This document shows, one piece after another, positions 1-8,830 of a stretch of DNA of 64,000 nucleotides (its first letter is position 1; every line of letters begins with the position of its first letter). Both the position numbers and the translations under genes were made by a program. The stretch is from Microcoleus sp. FACHB-61. Its GTDB lineage: Bacteria > Cyanobacteriota > Cyanobacteriia > Cyanobacteriales > Microcoleaceae. The stretch is from positions 1 to 64,000 of the forward strand of contig JACJNY010000077.1 of NCBI GenBank assembly GCA_014695295.1, in the 5' to 3' direction. The notes under the pieces are model-generated. The model was not told where the DNA came from, made no database searches, and was given only the letters and a program-made list of their open reading frames with translations.

Positions 1-38
1 TTATTAACATGAGTTGACTGACATTCAGGACATTGCAT
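1..38 (-). CDS. Transposase N-terminus (partial, runs off the window)
   Basis: Twelve codons are visible from an ATG at 36-38: M-Q-C-P-E-C-Q-S-T-H-V-N. A Cys-Pro-x-Cys knuckle at the very start is typical of the zinc-ribbon N-terminus of IS1-type transposases (InsA-like). It lies inside the proposed IS end. With so little sequence the call rests on the knuckle and on the truncated neighbouring gene. Confidence 0.4.
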   Translation of the reverse strand, partial: MQCPECQSTHVN

Positions 39-113
39 AAGCTCTGCGTTTTTTGAAGTGTTATTTTTTGGCGCTCGCACTATAAATTTATCATACCCTA
101 ATTCAGCAACGCC
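1..113 (-). mobile_element. Terminal part of an IS element (IS1-like), cut by the window edge
   Basis: The minus strand reads GGCGTTGCTGAATTAGGG inward from base 113, which resembles cyanobacterial IS ends as I recall them. A short reading frame typical of an IS1-type transposase N-terminus starts 75 bases further in. The boundary at 113 is supported because the HTH gene upstream of it matches its paralogue up to this point and then diverges. Only one end is visible, so neither the inverted-repeat partner nor a target duplication can be checked. The family assignment is inference. Confidence 0.45.
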
Positions 114-387
114 GAATTTTCTTAAGCAACTCATTGGTATTGACAGGTTCTGGCATTGGCTTGCCTTCGAGATGAGCCATTAACTCTTCCATCGTAAAGC
201 CTGCTCTTGCCGCAATCTGCGTCAAATTTTTCGTATCCGGGAGAACCTGTCCTTTTTCCCAATACTGAACAGCAGCCCCAGAGACTCCCAATAGCCTACC
301 AAAAGCGCTAAAACTCATGGAGCCACGCGCTAGCTTCACAACTTCGCTCAATTTTTTCCTAGCTTCTGCGTCCACAGTATTAGTCAC
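103..387 (-). CDS. XRE-type HTH regulator, C-terminus truncated by IS end
   Basis: This 94-residue protein has a Cro/CI-like helix-turn-helix at about residues 25-65 (FGRLLGVSGAAVQYWEKGQ). It is a clear paralogue of the next gene upstream: both share the run from LSE...ARGSMS through IAARAG and a KKI motif. The paralogue continues for about 25 residues after KKI, whereas this protein ends R-R-C-stop. The break falls at base 113, where IS-like sequence begins, so the C-terminus is probably lost. It may still bind DNA. The target is unknown, but the shared operator-like repeats at 806-890 are the obvious candidate. Confidence 0.7.
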   Translation of the reverse strand: MTNTVDAEARKKLSEVVKLARGSMSFSAFGRLLGVSGAAVQYWEKGQVLPDTKNLTQIAARAGFTMEELMAHLEGKPMPEPVNTNELLKKIRRC

Positions 388-431
388 CAGATAAACACAA
401 CTCCTAGTTTACAGATAAATCTATCTAATAC

Positions 432-779
432 TCATTCCCCAGCAGCTTCAGCCGATGCAGCGAATCTATCCGCTACAGCTTTGCCAATTAGCGCCACCTG
501 ACTCAGAGGCAAAAACTGAATTTTTTTGACAATATCGTTAATTTCTGGGGCTTGCGAGACTGGATTGCCATCCAAAAAGCTGAGAAACTCTTCCAGCGAA
601 TAACCAGCCCTCGCAGCAATTTTAGCCAAGTTTTCCGTTTCTGGAACAGTATCGCCCCTTTCCCACAATTGCACAGCAGTCGCAGAAACCCCCAAAAGCT
701 TGCCAAACGCTCGTTGGCTCATAGAGCCACGGGCCGTTTTGATAATTTCACTAAGTTTTTGTCTATTTTGGATGTTCAC
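432..779 (-). CDS. XRE-type HTH transcriptional regulator
   Basis: This 115-residue protein has an HTH at about residues 22-60 (FGKLLGVSATAVQLWERGD). A C-terminal helical segment (residues 85-115), absent from its truncated paralogue 44 bp downstream, may serve for dimerisation. The gene starts at ATG 777-779 and diverges from the gene at 961. The space between them carries repeated ACAAGTAAACT-type sequences that could be its operator, so autoregulation plus control of the divergent gene is a reasonable inference. There are no catalytic motifs. Confidence 0.75.
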   Translation of the reverse strand: MNIQNRQKLSEIIKTARGSMSQRAFGKLLGVSATAVQLWERGDTVPETENLAKIAARAGYSLEEFLSFLDGNPVSQAPEINDIVKKIQFLPLSQVALIGKAVADRFAASAEAAGE

Positions 780-805
780 GACTTAAAAGCTACTCGACCG
801 TACCT

Positions 806-898
806 ACAAGTAAACTGGTCAGTTTATAAATCATTATCATTTAACGCTTGAATCGTTTACTTGTCAGGGTTGACACACAAGTAAGTTTACTCTAAAAT
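806..898 (+). promoter_or_regulatory. Divergent promoter region with three operator-like repeats
   Basis: A sigma-70-type promoter is visible on the plus strand: TTGACA at 870-875, a 17-bp spacer, then TAAAAT at 893-898. The spacer contains ACAAGTAAGTTTAC (877-890). Related copies lie at 806-816 (ACAAGTAAACT) and, inverted, at 855-864 (GTTTACTTGT). AAACTGGTCAGTTT (813-826) is a perfect 6+6 palindrome overlapping the first copy. An operator covering the promoter spacer suggests repression of the gene at 961, most simply by the HTH protein encoded at 432-779. Confidence 0.6.
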
Positions 899-960
899 TA
901 AAAGTATAAATTTAGTACCGCTGTATCGGAGTACCCCTCACGATTTAGGAGTCCGAAAAA

Positions 961-1398
961 ATGACTAATAGACGCACACGCAGGACACGCAAGACAAGCC
1001 ACACCCGTCAAAGCCTTACAGCCTCCGGTTGGCTAAAACCCCAGCGCTGGCAAATCTCCAAAACAGAAGCAGCCGAAGCCCTGAGAATGCCGATCAACCG
1101 CATAGTCAAAGTCTACCCCAAACAACATCAAGTAATAGTCGTTTACCTGAACAAGAAAGGACAAAAATGCAGTTCCTTTTTCAGCTACAGACTATTTGCC
1201 CGATGGCAGCAGGAGGCGATCGCAGCAATTGCCAGTTGTCGAAACCAGCAAATCCTAGCACCCCTAGAAGTCATTGTACAATACGACCTCGAACATTTCA
1301 AATATCCAGTCGCGATCGCCGATGCAATTTGGGAAGCCCTACTCAACCATATCTCCCGCGTAACAAGGGAACTGAGGCTGAGCAAACAATGCGCCTAG
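961..1398 (+). CDS. Small basic protein of unknown function
   Basis: I do not recognise this 145-residue protein. The N-terminus is very rich in Arg, Lys and Thr (residues 2-18), followed by a mixed alpha/beta region. There is no signal peptide or membrane segment. AGGAG about 9 bases upstream supports the ATG at 961. The gene has its own promoter with an operator in the spacer and is divergent from an HTH regulator gene, so it is probably the regulated partner. Its 3' end lies 15 bp from the convergent end of prfA. An accessory, possibly nucleic-acid-binding protein is a guess from charge alone. Confidence 0.6.
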   Translation: MTNRRTRRTRKTSHTRQSLTASGWLKPQRWQISKTEAAEALRMPINRIVKVYPKQHQVIVVYLNKKGQKCSSFFSYRLFARWQQEAIAAIASCRNQQILAPLEVIVQYDLEHFKYPVAIADAIWEALLNHISRVTRELRLSKQCA

Positions 1399-1413
1399 CC
1401 CCCCATCACTCCA

Positions 1414-2508
1414 TCAATTAGTAGAAGCAGCCAACTCAGCCAAACGTTCCTGCTGATCCTGAGAAATGCAAGTTTGAATAATCCCCTCAATATCCCCTTC
1501 CAAAACACTATTGAGCGAGAAATTCTCCCCCAAACGGTGGTCGGTAGCCCGATTGTCCTTATAGTTGTAGGTGCGAATCTTCTCCGATCGCGAACCCGTA
1601 CCAACCTGAGCTAAACGCCGCGACTTCACCTCATCCTGCTGCTCCCGCAACTTCATCTCATAGAGCTTAGCCCGCAAAATCTGCATCGCCCGCTCCTTAT
1701 TCTGCAACTGGCTGCGCTCCTCAGTACAGAAAATCCGAATTCCCGTCGGCTTGTGAAACAAATCCGCAGCAGTTTCCACCTTGTTCACGTTTTGACCGCC
1801 AGCGCCGCCCGATCGAGCCGTACTCATCTCAATATCCTTGGGATCGATGTGAATCTCCACATCATCAACCTCCGGCATCACAGCCACCGTCGCCGTCGAA
1901 GTATGCACCCGGCCGCCAGCCTCAGTCACAGGCACCCGCTGCACCCGGTGTACACCAGCCTCAAACTTCAGCTTGCTGTAAACGCTGTCGCCTGTAATTT
2001 CCAGAATCACCTCTTTAAAGCCGCCCATTTCCGCCAGCGACTCGCTCACCAACTTCACCTGCCAGCCTTGAGTTTGAGCGTAACGGGTATACAGCCGCAG
2101 CAAATCTCCAGCCCAAATACTAGCCTCATCACCGCCAGTACCCGCCCGAATTTCCAGCATAATATTCTTGTCATCGTTCGGATCGCGCGGCAGCAGCAAA
2201 ACCTTCAAACGACTTTCCAAACTCTCCAGTTTCGACTCAAGTTCCTCAACTTCCAGCGCAGCCATTTGCTGCATTTCTCGATCGCCCGCTGCTTCCTTGA
2301 GAACCTGTCGCGTGTCCACCAAATCTTCCTGAGTCGTTTTCCACAGAGCAAAAGTATCGACCACTTCTTCCAAGGACGATCGAGCTTTCGCTACCCGTTG
2401 AAACTCTTGATTGTCCCTAGCCACATCCGGGTCAGCCATGCGGCGAGTCAACTCATTAAAAGTTTGCTCTACCGACTTCAATTTATCCAGCAAATAAGAT
2501 TCAGCCAT
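1414..2508 (-). CDS. prfA: Peptide chain release factor 1 (RF1)
   Basis: RF1 reads UAA and UAG stop codons in the ribosomal A site and triggers release of the finished protein. The 364-residue length is normal. The stop-codon recognition tripeptide P-V-T (193-195) separates RF1 from RF2, and the GGQ motif at 237-239 is the peptidyl-tRNA hydrolysis loop, in the context [14 protein letters not shown]. It is the last gene of the long ribosomal cluster, after rpmE and a 353-bp repeat-rich spacer. RF1 genes end this cluster in many cyanobacteria. Confidence 0.97.
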   Translation of the reverse strand: MAESYLLDKLKSVEQTFNELTRRMADPDVARDNQEFQRVAKARSSLEEVVDTFALWKTTQEDLVDTRQVLKEAAGDREMQQMAALEVEELESKLESLESRLKVLLLPRDPNDDKNIMLEIRAGTGGDEASIWAGDLLRLYTRYAQTQGWQVKLVSESLAEMGGFKEVILEITGDSVYSKLKFEAGVHRVQRVPVTEAGGRVHTSTATVAVMPEVDDVEIHIDPKDIEMSTARSGGAGGQNVNKVETAADLFHKPTGIRIFCTEERSQLQNKERAMQILRAKLYEMKLREQQDEVKSRRLAQVGTGSRSEKIRTYNYKDNRATDHRLGENFSLNSVLEGDIEGIIQTCISQDQQERLAELAASTN

Positions 2509-2524
2509 TGTCAGTTGTCCTTTG

Positions 2525-2810
2525 TCAATCGATTTTAGATTTTAGATTTTAGATTTTAGATTTGAAGAACAGTTGGGATAGAATCTCGATCGAACTCTAC
2601 TCGATCGAACTCAACTGCCTGCATAGCAAGTCTTCAATCTCAACTCTCCAATCCGAGGGCGGATCGATTTTAGATTTTAGATTTTAGATTTTAGATTTTA
2701 GAACTCAAGAGCACTTAGGATAGAATGTCGATCGAACTCTACTCGATCGCACTCAACTGCCTGCATAGCAAGTCTTCAATCTAAAATCTAAAATCCGAGG
2801 GCGGTAAGTT
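2525..2810. repeat. Tandem 142-bp duplication with heptamer tracts, rpmE-prfA spacer
   Basis: This spacer (2509-2861) has no gene. Two copies of a unit follow each other with a period of 142 bp: for example, TCAACTGCCTGCATAGCAAG occurs at 2611 and 2753. Each copy begins with TTTTAGA heptamers (about four in the first, five in the second) and ends with CCGAGGGCGG. Internal parts include ACTCTACTCGATCG, itself partly self-repeating. The heptamer belongs to the same family found at 18945, 45454 and 46722. Confidence 0.85.
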
Positions 2811-2861
2811 GCCAGTAGTAAAGAACTACTCTCAACAAACTGCGGACAAATGACAATCCGG

Positions 2862-3170
2862 CTACTTCTTCTTTTTGCCTTTACCAGCAGCCTTAGAAGC
2901 ATCTGCTTTCGGCTCTTCCATTTTCAGCGGTCCAGAGGAAGCATCTGCCTTCGGCATTTCTACCTCGGTCATGCCGTATTTCCGCATAAAGCGCTCCACA
3001 CGACCTTCTGTATCAATAATCTTCTGAGTGCCAGTATAAAAAGGATGATTTCCCGACCAGACATCAACTTGAAGCTTTGGTCTAGTTGAACCCACAGTCA
3101 TCACAAGTTCCCCGTTGCAATAAACCTGAGATTCGGGATACCACTCAGGGTGAATGCCATCTTTTGCCAT
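2862..3170 (-). CDS. rpmE: 50S ribosomal protein L31
   Basis: L31 binds the 50S central protuberance and helps bridge the subunits. The core (residues 1-75) carries the L31 signature (VDVWSGNHPFYTGTQK). Only one cysteine (in YCNGE) is present, so this is a non-zinc form. The 102-residue length is longer than usual because of a tail (about 76-102) with two PKADAS blocks and a final GKGKKKK. It follows rpsI in the cluster. Confidence 0.93.
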   Translation of the reverse strand: MAKDGIHPEWYPESQVYCNGELVMTVGSTRPKLQVDVWSGNHPFYTGTQKIIDTEGRVERFMRKYGMTEVEMPKADASSGPLKMEEPKADASKAAGKGKKKK

Positions 3171-3406
3171 TGTTTTTTACTCTCTAATTTTTGACTTTAC
3201 AACCATTTTAGCTGCCGCAGGACTTGAACACCAACAACAGCACGAATTTTGCCTTATATCTGTTGGAACCAGCGATCGTCCATAGCAAATAGACTTGAAA
3301 AAAAAGGAAGATAGAATCTGGATAATTTTGCCTTCTTCCCTCTTCCCTCTTCCTTCTATCCGTTACATCCGTTACATCCGTTACACAATCCGCTGCCGAA
3401 CCTCGA

Positions 3407-3820
3407 TTACCGCTTCGAGTATTGAGGAGCTTTGCGAGCTTTCCGCAAACCGTACTTTTTCCGTTCTTTGGCCCGCGGGTCGCGAGTCAAATAGCCCTCA
3501 GTCTTCAGAGGCTTGCGGTTGTCCGGGTCTAATTGACAAAGTGCTCTAGCGACACCCAAGCGAATCGAGTCAGCCTGACCTGTCAAGCCACCGCCTTCGA
3601 CTTTTACCAAAATGTCGTACTCATTTTCCAGACCCAAAGTTTCCAGAGGGGCCTTAGCGAGAGCCAAATAAGTAGGGTTGAATTGCAGGTACAAATCCCC
3701 CTCTTTACCATTGACAGTCAGTATGCCAGTGCCGGGAACCAAGCGCACCCGCGCTACGGAACGCTTGCGGCGGCCGGTACCCCAGTACACAGCGCGACCG
3801 GATGTATCTGTTGCTTGCAT
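3407..3820 (-). CDS. rpsI: 30S ribosomal protein S9
   Basis: S9 sits in the head of the 30S subunit, and its C-terminal tail reaches the P-site tRNA. The 137-residue protein has the expected [14 protein letters not shown] start of the fold and ends in the conserved PQYSKR tail. Its ATG overlaps the rplM stop codon by one base (TAATG), so the two are translationally coupled, as in most bacteria. Confidence 0.97.
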   Translation of the reverse strand: MQATDTSGRAVYWGTGRRKRSVARVRLVPGTGILTVNGKEGDLYLQFNPTYLALAKAPLETLGLENEYDILVKVEGGGLTGQADSIRLGVARALCQLDPDNRKPLKTEGYLTRDPRAKERKKYGLRKARKAPQYSKR

Positions 3821-4275
3821 TACTCATTTCCTCCCGGAATCGTGTGAACAATTAATTCTTCTGGTTTTTGAGCTTGGTGCGGGTGGTTGGGGCCAGCGTA
3901 CACCTTCAGTTTAGTAAACAGTTGTCTGCCCAGAGAAGTGTGAGGCAGCATTCCCCGTATAGCTTCTTCGACAATTCTTTCTGGCAAACGTGCTTGCAAT
4001 TTGGCAAAAGTTTCTGTTTTCATGCCGCCCGGTCTTCCAGAATGGCGGCGGTAGATTTTCTGGGTGCGTTTTTTGCCAGTAACAGCGATTTTGTCAGCAT
4101 TGATGACAATTACGAAGTCGCCGGTATCCATAGAAGGAGTGTAAGTCGGTTTGTGTTTTCCCCGAAGGTACATGGCAACTTCAGTTGCCAGACGGCCAAG
4201 CCGCTGGTCGGCGGCATCGACCACGTACCACTTGTGCTCTAGGGAGTCTTGAGTAGGGACGTAAGTTTTGTTCAT
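3820..4275 (-). CDS. rplM: 50S ribosomal protein L13
   Basis: L13 is an early-assembly 23S rRNA-binding protein. The 151 residues match the family: [16 protein letters not shown] near the start, RHSGRPGG in the middle and an IRGMLPH motif. It is coupled to rpsI by a one-base overlap and separated from truA upstream by a heptamer-repeat tract. Confidence 0.97.
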   Translation of the reverse strand: MNKTYVPTQDSLEHKWYVVDAADQRLGRLATEVAMYLRGKHKPTYTPSMDTGDFVIVINADKIAVTGKKRTQKIYRRHSGRPGGMKTETFAKLQARLPERIVEEAIRGMLPHTSLGRQLFTKLKVYAGPNHPHQAQKPEELIVHTIPGGNE

Positions 4276-4289
4276 TGTTTGTTGTTAGT

Positions 4290-4435
4290 TGTCTATTAAC
4301 TGTTAACTGTTGTTAGTTGTCAGTTGTCAGTTGTCAGTTGTCAGTTTTTAATTGTTAGTTGTCCTTAGTTTTTTATTAGTAGTTACCTAATGACTAATGA
4401 CTAATGACTAATGACTAATGACTAATGACTAATTT
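4290..4435. repeat. Heptanucleotide tandem repeats (TTGTCAG and GACTAAT families)
   Basis: The rplM-truA spacer holds TTGTTAG/TTGTCAG heptamers at about 4297-4345 and then at least five GACTAAT heptamers at 4391-4432. The second tract runs into the last codons of truA. Similar tracts recur across the window, as in the short tandemly repeated sequences described for heterocystous cyanobacteria. Confidence 0.85.
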
Positions 4436-5257
4436 TGGCTGAGTGTCGTACCAGACATCTGGGGGAAAGGGAAATTCTGAATAGCCAACCCGCAGCAGGC
4501 ACAAACCTTGAGCGGGAGCGGCATATTTTACCATTTCTCGGCGTTCGTTGACCCAGATATCTGTGAAATTGTCGATCGGCCTTTCCCCGCGACCCACCTG
4601 CACTAGCAACCCCACCAGCAGCCGCATCATCCCGTACAGAAACCCGCTCGCCTGAACCTCAATATAGATAAGAGGCCCAGAACGCTGACACTCGGCTGCT
4701 TGCACGTCCACCCAGGAATGGGGGCGGGCAGAACCGGCCCGGTGGAAAGCAGCCAGGTGATGCCGCCCGATTAGCGGTGTCAAAGCTGTCTGAATCAAAG
4801 ATTCATCCACAGGGGCGTGATAGCAGTGCCAAGCAAAAGGACGCACAAACAAATTAGGAGTCGGGTCTGTATAAAGGGTGTAGCGATAGCGCCGCCAACT
4901 GGCTGAGAACCGAGCGTGCCAGGTAGGTTCCACCTTTGCCGAAGCTCGAATTAAAATATCTTTTGCCAGTCGAGAGTTGAGAACGCTTGCCCAGCGGTGA
5001 GCCGGAATTGGGCCGTGGGCGTCAAAATGGGCTACTTGAGCAGCGGCGTGAACTCCCGCATCCGTTCTCCCGGCAGCGTGCAGCGTTACCGGGCGTTCCA
5101 GAACAGTCGATATTGCTGTTTCAATTTCTTCTTGTACTGTACGCTGGTTCGGCTGTCGCTGCCAACCGTGAAAGTTAGTGCCGAGGTATTGGATCACCAG
5201 AGCAACGCGCTGTATCGATTGGGGATTTTCGATTGGGGATTTTGGATTGTCAGTCAT
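4415..5257 (-). CDS. truA: tRNA pseudouridine(38-40) synthase TruA
   Basis: TruA converts uridines 38, 39 and/or 40 in the anticodon arm of tRNAs to pseudouridine. The catalytic Asp lies in the AAGRTDAGVHAAAQ motif (about residues 61-74), and the C-terminal ASGFLYGMMR motif is also typical. The 280-residue length fits. The first 15 residues are low-complexity and encoded partly by a repeat, so the start could be slightly downstream. TruA next to rplQ is the usual cyanobacterial arrangement. Confidence 0.95.
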   Translation of the reverse strand: MTDNPKSPIENPQSIQRVALVIQYLGTNFHGWQRQPNQRTVQEEIETAISTVLERPVTLHAAGRTDAGVHAAAQVAHFDAHGPIPAHRWASVLNSRLAKDILIRASAKVEPTWHARFSASWRRYRYTLYTDPTPNLFVRPFAWHCYHAPVDESLIQTALTPLIGRHHLAAFHRAGSARPHSWVDVQAAECQRSGPLIYIEVQASGFLYGMMRLLVGLLVQVGRGERPIDNFTDIWVNERREMVKYAAPAQGLCLLRVGYSEFPFPPDVWYDTQPKLVISH

Positions 5258-5286
5258 AAATCACAAATCTCCAACCCAAAATTGAA

Positions 5287-5637
5287 TTAAACCAGTTCAA
5301 CGATCGCCATTTCGGAATTGTCTCCTTGACGGGGGACTGTTCGTACTACGCGGGTGTAGCCCCCGTTGCGCGAGCCGTACCGTTCTTGTGCCGCCTCAAA
5401 CAAGGCGTGTACTAACTGTTTATCGTAGATATAGCCCATAGCTTGGCGGCGAGAGGCCAAGGAGCCATCTTTGGCCAGGGTAATCATCCTGTCCGCCTCT
5501 GAGCGCAGCGCTTTGGCGCGGGCGAGAGTGGTAGTGATTTTACCGTGGCGGATTAATTCGGTGGTCAGCGAGCGCAGTAGGGCGCGGCGCTGATCAGCCG
5601 GTTTGCTGAGTTGGGGAACGCGACAGCGGTGACGCAT
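5287..5637 (-). CDS. rplQ: 50S ribosomal protein L17
   Basis: L17 lies near the peptide exit of the 50S subunit. The 116-residue protein starts [20 protein letters not shown] and contains the family motif [15 protein letters not shown]. It lies between rpoA and truA, with 29 bp to truA. A TAATTGG heptamer tract lies just upstream of its start. Confidence 0.97.
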   Translation of the reverse strand: MRHRCRVPQLSKPADQRRALLRSLTTELIRHGKITTTLARAKALRSEADRMITLAKDGSLASRRQAMGYIYDKQLVHALFEAAQERYGSRNGGYTRVVRTVPRQGDNSEMAIVELV

Positions 5638-5762
5638 GGCAGTTGGTAATTGGTAATTGGTAATTGGGCGCCGGGATAGTCCGCGAGTTTTTAGCGGTGA
5701 ATTCTTTAACTTAAAAACTCACCTACTTAAAATTCAGAACTTTGTTACCCGTTACCCGTTGA

Positions 5763-6707
5763 TTAACTTTTAGCTGATTTTTCCTGTGGCAAGGTAATGC
5801 CCAAGCGTTTTTGTAAAGCTTCAATCACTTCTTCTGCGGACTTCTGCCCGAAATTCTTGATCTCGAGCAAGTCTTCTTGGGTATAATCCAATAAGTCTGC
5901 GACTGAGTTGATCTGAGCCCGCTTGAGACAGTTGTAAGCCCGGACGGACAACTGCAATTCTTCGATCGGAATTTGGCTGGTAGGATCGGCTTCACCTGGA
6001 TACTCTGGTTTGAGAGAATCTTGGGTGATGTCTTTGAGAGGTGCAAATAAATCTACCAGGATGTGGGCAGATTGACTCAAAGCTTCTTGAGGAGTCACGC
6101 TGCCATCAGTCCAGATTTCCATAATCAGCCGGTCTTTCTCGACCGTGCCGCCTACCCTAGCATCTTCAACGCTGTAGTTGACTCTGCGAATCGGCATAAA
6201 GATGGCGTCAATTTGGAGAAAATCCAAAGCCGATCCATCATCGCGACTGCGGTCTACTGCTCGGTATCCGATGCCTTTTTCAATTCTGAATTCCATTTCC
6301 AGAACTGAGCCGGGCGAGAGAGTTGCAATGTACTGGGAGCGATCGATCAATTCCACCTCAGAGGGCAAATCGAATCGATCGGCCGTAACTGTGACGGGCC
6401 CCTCAATCCGCAACCTGCCGATTTGCGGCTGCTGAGAATGAGTTTTGAGGACGACCTCTTTCATGTTCAGGAGAATTTCTAGAACATCCTCACGTACCCC
6501 TTCGATCGTGGCAAACTCGTGATTGACGCCCGCGATGCGGACTGAAGTTACTGCCGTTCCTTCCAAATTTGACAGCAGAACTCGCCGAAGCGCATTCCCA
6601 ACAGTTGTTCCCTGACCGCGATCGAGCGGTTCCAGGACAAATTTTCCGTACTGACTGCGGTCTTTGTCAGTGTTAGACTCTATACATTCAATTTGAAACT
6701 GCGCCAC
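5763..6707 (-). CDS. rpoA: RNA polymerase alpha subunit
   Basis: RpoA nucleates RNA polymerase assembly through its N-terminal domain and contacts promoter DNA and activators through its C-terminal domain. I place the start at GTG 6705-6707, giving 314 residues (usual for cyanobacteria) and beginning VAQFQIECIES. It is preceded by GGGAGGT about six bases upstream. A longer in-frame ATG start at 6818 would add 37 residues partly encoded by intergenic repeat sequence. The alpha-CTD is seen in LSVRAYNCLKRAQINSVADL and NFGQKSAEEV. Confidence 0.96.
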   Translation of the reverse strand: MAQFQIECIESNTDKDRSQYGKFVLEPLDRGQGTTVGNALRRVLLSNLEGTAVTSVRIAGVNHEFATIEGVREDVLEILLNMKEVVLKTHSQQPQIGRLRIEGPVTVTADRFDLPSEVELIDRSQYIATLSPGSVLEMEFRIEKGIGYRAVDRSRDDGSALDFLQIDAIFMPIRRVNYSVEDARVGGTVEKDRLIMEIWTDGSVTPQEALSQSAHILVDLFAPLKDITQDSLKPEYPGEADPTSQIPIEELQLSVRAYNCLKRAQINSVADLLDYTQEDLLEIKNFGQKSAEEVIEALQKRLGITLPQEKSAKS

Positions 6708-6881
6708 GGAGTGACCTCCCTTTTCCACTTTGGATTTTTGATTTTGGATTTTAGATTGCAGAGCATACCCCTGAACGGATTTCGGATTTTGGATGGACGG
6801 GGCAACAGTTAGAACCATTAGTTTTTGACTTTAAGCAGTTAGCCATTATCCAAAATCTAAAATCTAAAATCTCAAATCGTT

Positions 6882-7280
6882 TTAGACTCTACGCCGCTTG
6901 GGAGGGCGACAGCCGTTGTGAGGAATTGGGGTAACATCTCTAATCAGGGTGATTTCCAGTCCCGCCCCTTGCAGCGCCCGAATTGCAGTTTCTCGACCTG
7001 CTCCGGGCCCGCTCACCATTACTTCTATTTGGCGCATTCCTTGGTCGTTGGCTCTGCGGGCAGCACTTTCTGCGGCAGTTTGAGCTGCAAAGGGAGTCCC
7101 CTTTTTAGCTCCTTTAAAACCGCTGGAACCTGCCGATGCCCAGGATATTACTTCGCCGTTGAGGTCGGTAATAGTTACAATCGTGTTGTTAAAGGTAGAC
7201 TGGATGTAGCCTACCCCATTGGGTACATTCCGTTTCTGCTTTTTTGCACCAGATTTCTTGCCTGTTTGTTGTCGCGCCAT
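6882..7280 (-). CDS. rpsK: 30S ribosomal protein S11
   Basis: S11 lies in the 30S platform near the mRNA exit and the Shine-Dalgarno helix. The 132-residue protein shows [20 protein letters not shown] and ends in [11 protein letters not shown], as expected. It stands between rpsM and rpoA in the conserved order. The spacer to rpoA carries AATCTAAA heptamer-like repeats. Confidence 0.97.
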   Translation of the reverse strand: MARQQTGKKSGAKKQKRNVPNGVGYIQSTFNNTIVTITDLNGEVISWASAGSSGFKGAKKGTPFAAQTAAESAARRANDQGMRQIEVMVSGPGAGRETAIRALQGAGLEITLIRDVTPIPHNGCRPPKRRRV

Positions 7281-7364
7281 ATTAGTCTCTTTAACGTTTC
7301 TGTCAACTAATGTTCCGAAGCGCTAGGAGCCAGCAGCCCCCAGCGTATTTTTCCCAAAAAGATG

Positions 7365-7748
7365 TTACTTCTTGGAAGGTGCCTTTTTCTTGCCCGCAAC
7401 TGTTCGGCGGACGCCACGACGGGTTCTGGCGTTGGTACGGGTTCGTTGTCCCCGCACCGGCAGACCCAAACGGTGACGCCGACCGCGATAAGTTCCGATG
7501 TCCATCAGGCGCTTGATGTTCATTGACTCCCAGCGCCGGAGGTCTCCTTCGATTTGGTATGTGGTTTCTACATGAGCCCGCAGAGCTGTCACGTCGGCCT
7601 CTGTTAAATCCTTGACGCGAGTGTCAGGATTTACGCCTGTTGCAGCGATAATTTTTTGGGCCCGCGACAAGCCTATTCCGTAAATGTATGTCAGACCTAT
7701 TTCGACGCGCTTATCGCGTGGAAGGTCTACCCCGGCAATCCGTGCCAC
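7365..7748 (-). CDS. rpsM: 30S ribosomal protein S13
   Basis: S13 is in the 30S head and contributes to inter-subunit bridges and P-site tRNA contact. The 127 residues begin [20 protein letters not shown] and carry the [16 protein letters not shown] motif. The basic tail ends KKAPSKK. It follows rpmJ, as usual. Confidence 0.97.
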   Translation of the reverse strand: MARIAGVDLPRDKRVEIGLTYIYGIGLSRAQKIIAATGVNPDTRVKDLTEADVTALRAHVETTYQIEGDLRRWESMNIKRLMDIGTYRGRRHRLGLPVRGQRTRTNARTRRGVRRTVAGKKKAPSKK

Positions 7749-7831
7749 ACTTTTTCTCTCCCTAGTTTTCCTGTTTGGCTACAATGTTAAATTAGGATGC
7801 ACCTGCGTGCATTGCCCAATCTTCCTTTTTT

Positions 7832-7945
7832 CTAACCTTGGCGCTGTTTGTGTTTCGGGTTAGTGCATATCACCATCACTCGACCGCGACGGCGGATGAC
7901 GCGACATTTTTCACAAATTTTTTTGACAGATGCTCGAACTTTCAT
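7832..7945 (-). CDS. rpmJ: 50S ribosomal protein L36
   Basis: This 37-residue zinc-binding protein of the 50S subunit is read from ATG at 7943-7945. It begins [15 protein letters not shown] and ends NPKHKQRQG. The zinc ligands are the C-x-x-C pair at residues 11 and 14 plus C27 and H32. It is the standard gene between infA and rpsM, here 83 bp before rpsM. The preceding spacer is long and has hairpins. Confidence 0.97.
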   Translation of the reverse strand: MKVRASVKKICEKCRVIRRRGRVMVICTNPKHKQRQG

Positions 7946-8313
7946 CTTTCTTCCTGCCTGGAGAACCCCGCTCTACCGGAGAGCAGGCACGCTGGGACTG
8001 CCCGTAGAGCGGTGGGAGGAGAGGCTGGGCAAGGTGTAGGCCTCTCCTCGATTAAATTGTATAAAGTGCGGGTTGTTTCATGAAGGAGCCCGCTTGCACC
8101 CACTCCCATTGCTGGGTAGAGTTCGCCTGCGCCAGAGTGTGGGCTAGCGATACTTTTACGGTGTAACAATGACTTAACCCGGTACACCGGTGGGTTGTTG
8201 ACGCCCTTCTCGGCAACACTACAAACGTAGCATTATAGCATAAATTTGAAGCTTTTTACCAAATTCTCTCTAAATTAAACTTAGAATTAGTTTTTAGAAA
8301 GTTTTATCTAAGC
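7946..8313 (-). other. Long structured spacer between infA and rpmJ
   Basis: The 368-bp spacer has no convincing gene. Two strong inverted repeats lie next to each other upstream of rpmJ: CGCTCTAC/GTAGAGCG at 7969-7976 and 8004-8011, and GGAGAGGC/GCCTCTCC at 8018-8025 and 8040-8047. Both would fold in the operon mRNA close to the rpmJ start. The rest, toward infA, becomes AT-rich and may hold an internal promoter, though none is clear. Confidence 0.55.
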
Positions 8314-8538
8314 CTATTTTTTCCGAAGGCGATAAGTAATCCTGCCTTTGGTCAAGTCGTAGGGAGTCAATTCGACTTTGACGCGATCGCCAGGCAGAAT
8401 TTTGATGTAGTTGCGGCGGATCTTGCCGGAAATGTGAGCTAGCACGTTAAACCCATTATCTAGGTCAACGCGAAACATCGCATTCGGCAGGGATTCCGTC
8501 ACTGTCCCTTCCATTTCAATTAAATCTTGCTTAGACAA
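8314..8538 (-). CDS. infA: Translation initiation factor IF-1
   Basis: IF-1 occupies the ribosomal A site during initiation. The 74-residue S1/OB-fold protein begins [20 protein letters not shown] and contains [22 protein letters not shown] residues (here AHISGK). It ends in YRLRKK. Its place between adk and rpmJ is standard. A 292-bp spacer without a gene separates it from adk. Confidence 0.97.
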
Positions 8539-8830
8539 TTTGGTATTTACCTCAACTCTACATTTGATTAACTAGGAGTGTCCCGCTGTTTGCCTTAAAA
8601 CCTATTTACTGGTAGGCGTCAAACGGGAAGGGGGGCAAGAATTCGGGCGACTCGATCGACTTCTTGACTCAACCAACCGCTCGCTTTAGCTTTACTTGAG
8701 TAAAGTTGTGGCAATTAGTATCGAGTTCAATCCGGGAACTAGCAACCCTCACAAAACCTGATAGCACAAAAAGCTCCTAGTTAACATATCTTAGCAAAAG
8801 CTTGTGAGTAACAAGCTGTATTGAGAGGGT

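Noticed and set aside
7942..8187. 81-residue minus-strand frame between infA and rpmJ
   Set aside because: It overlaps the rpmJ start, spans two hairpins and has no recognisable protein pattern.
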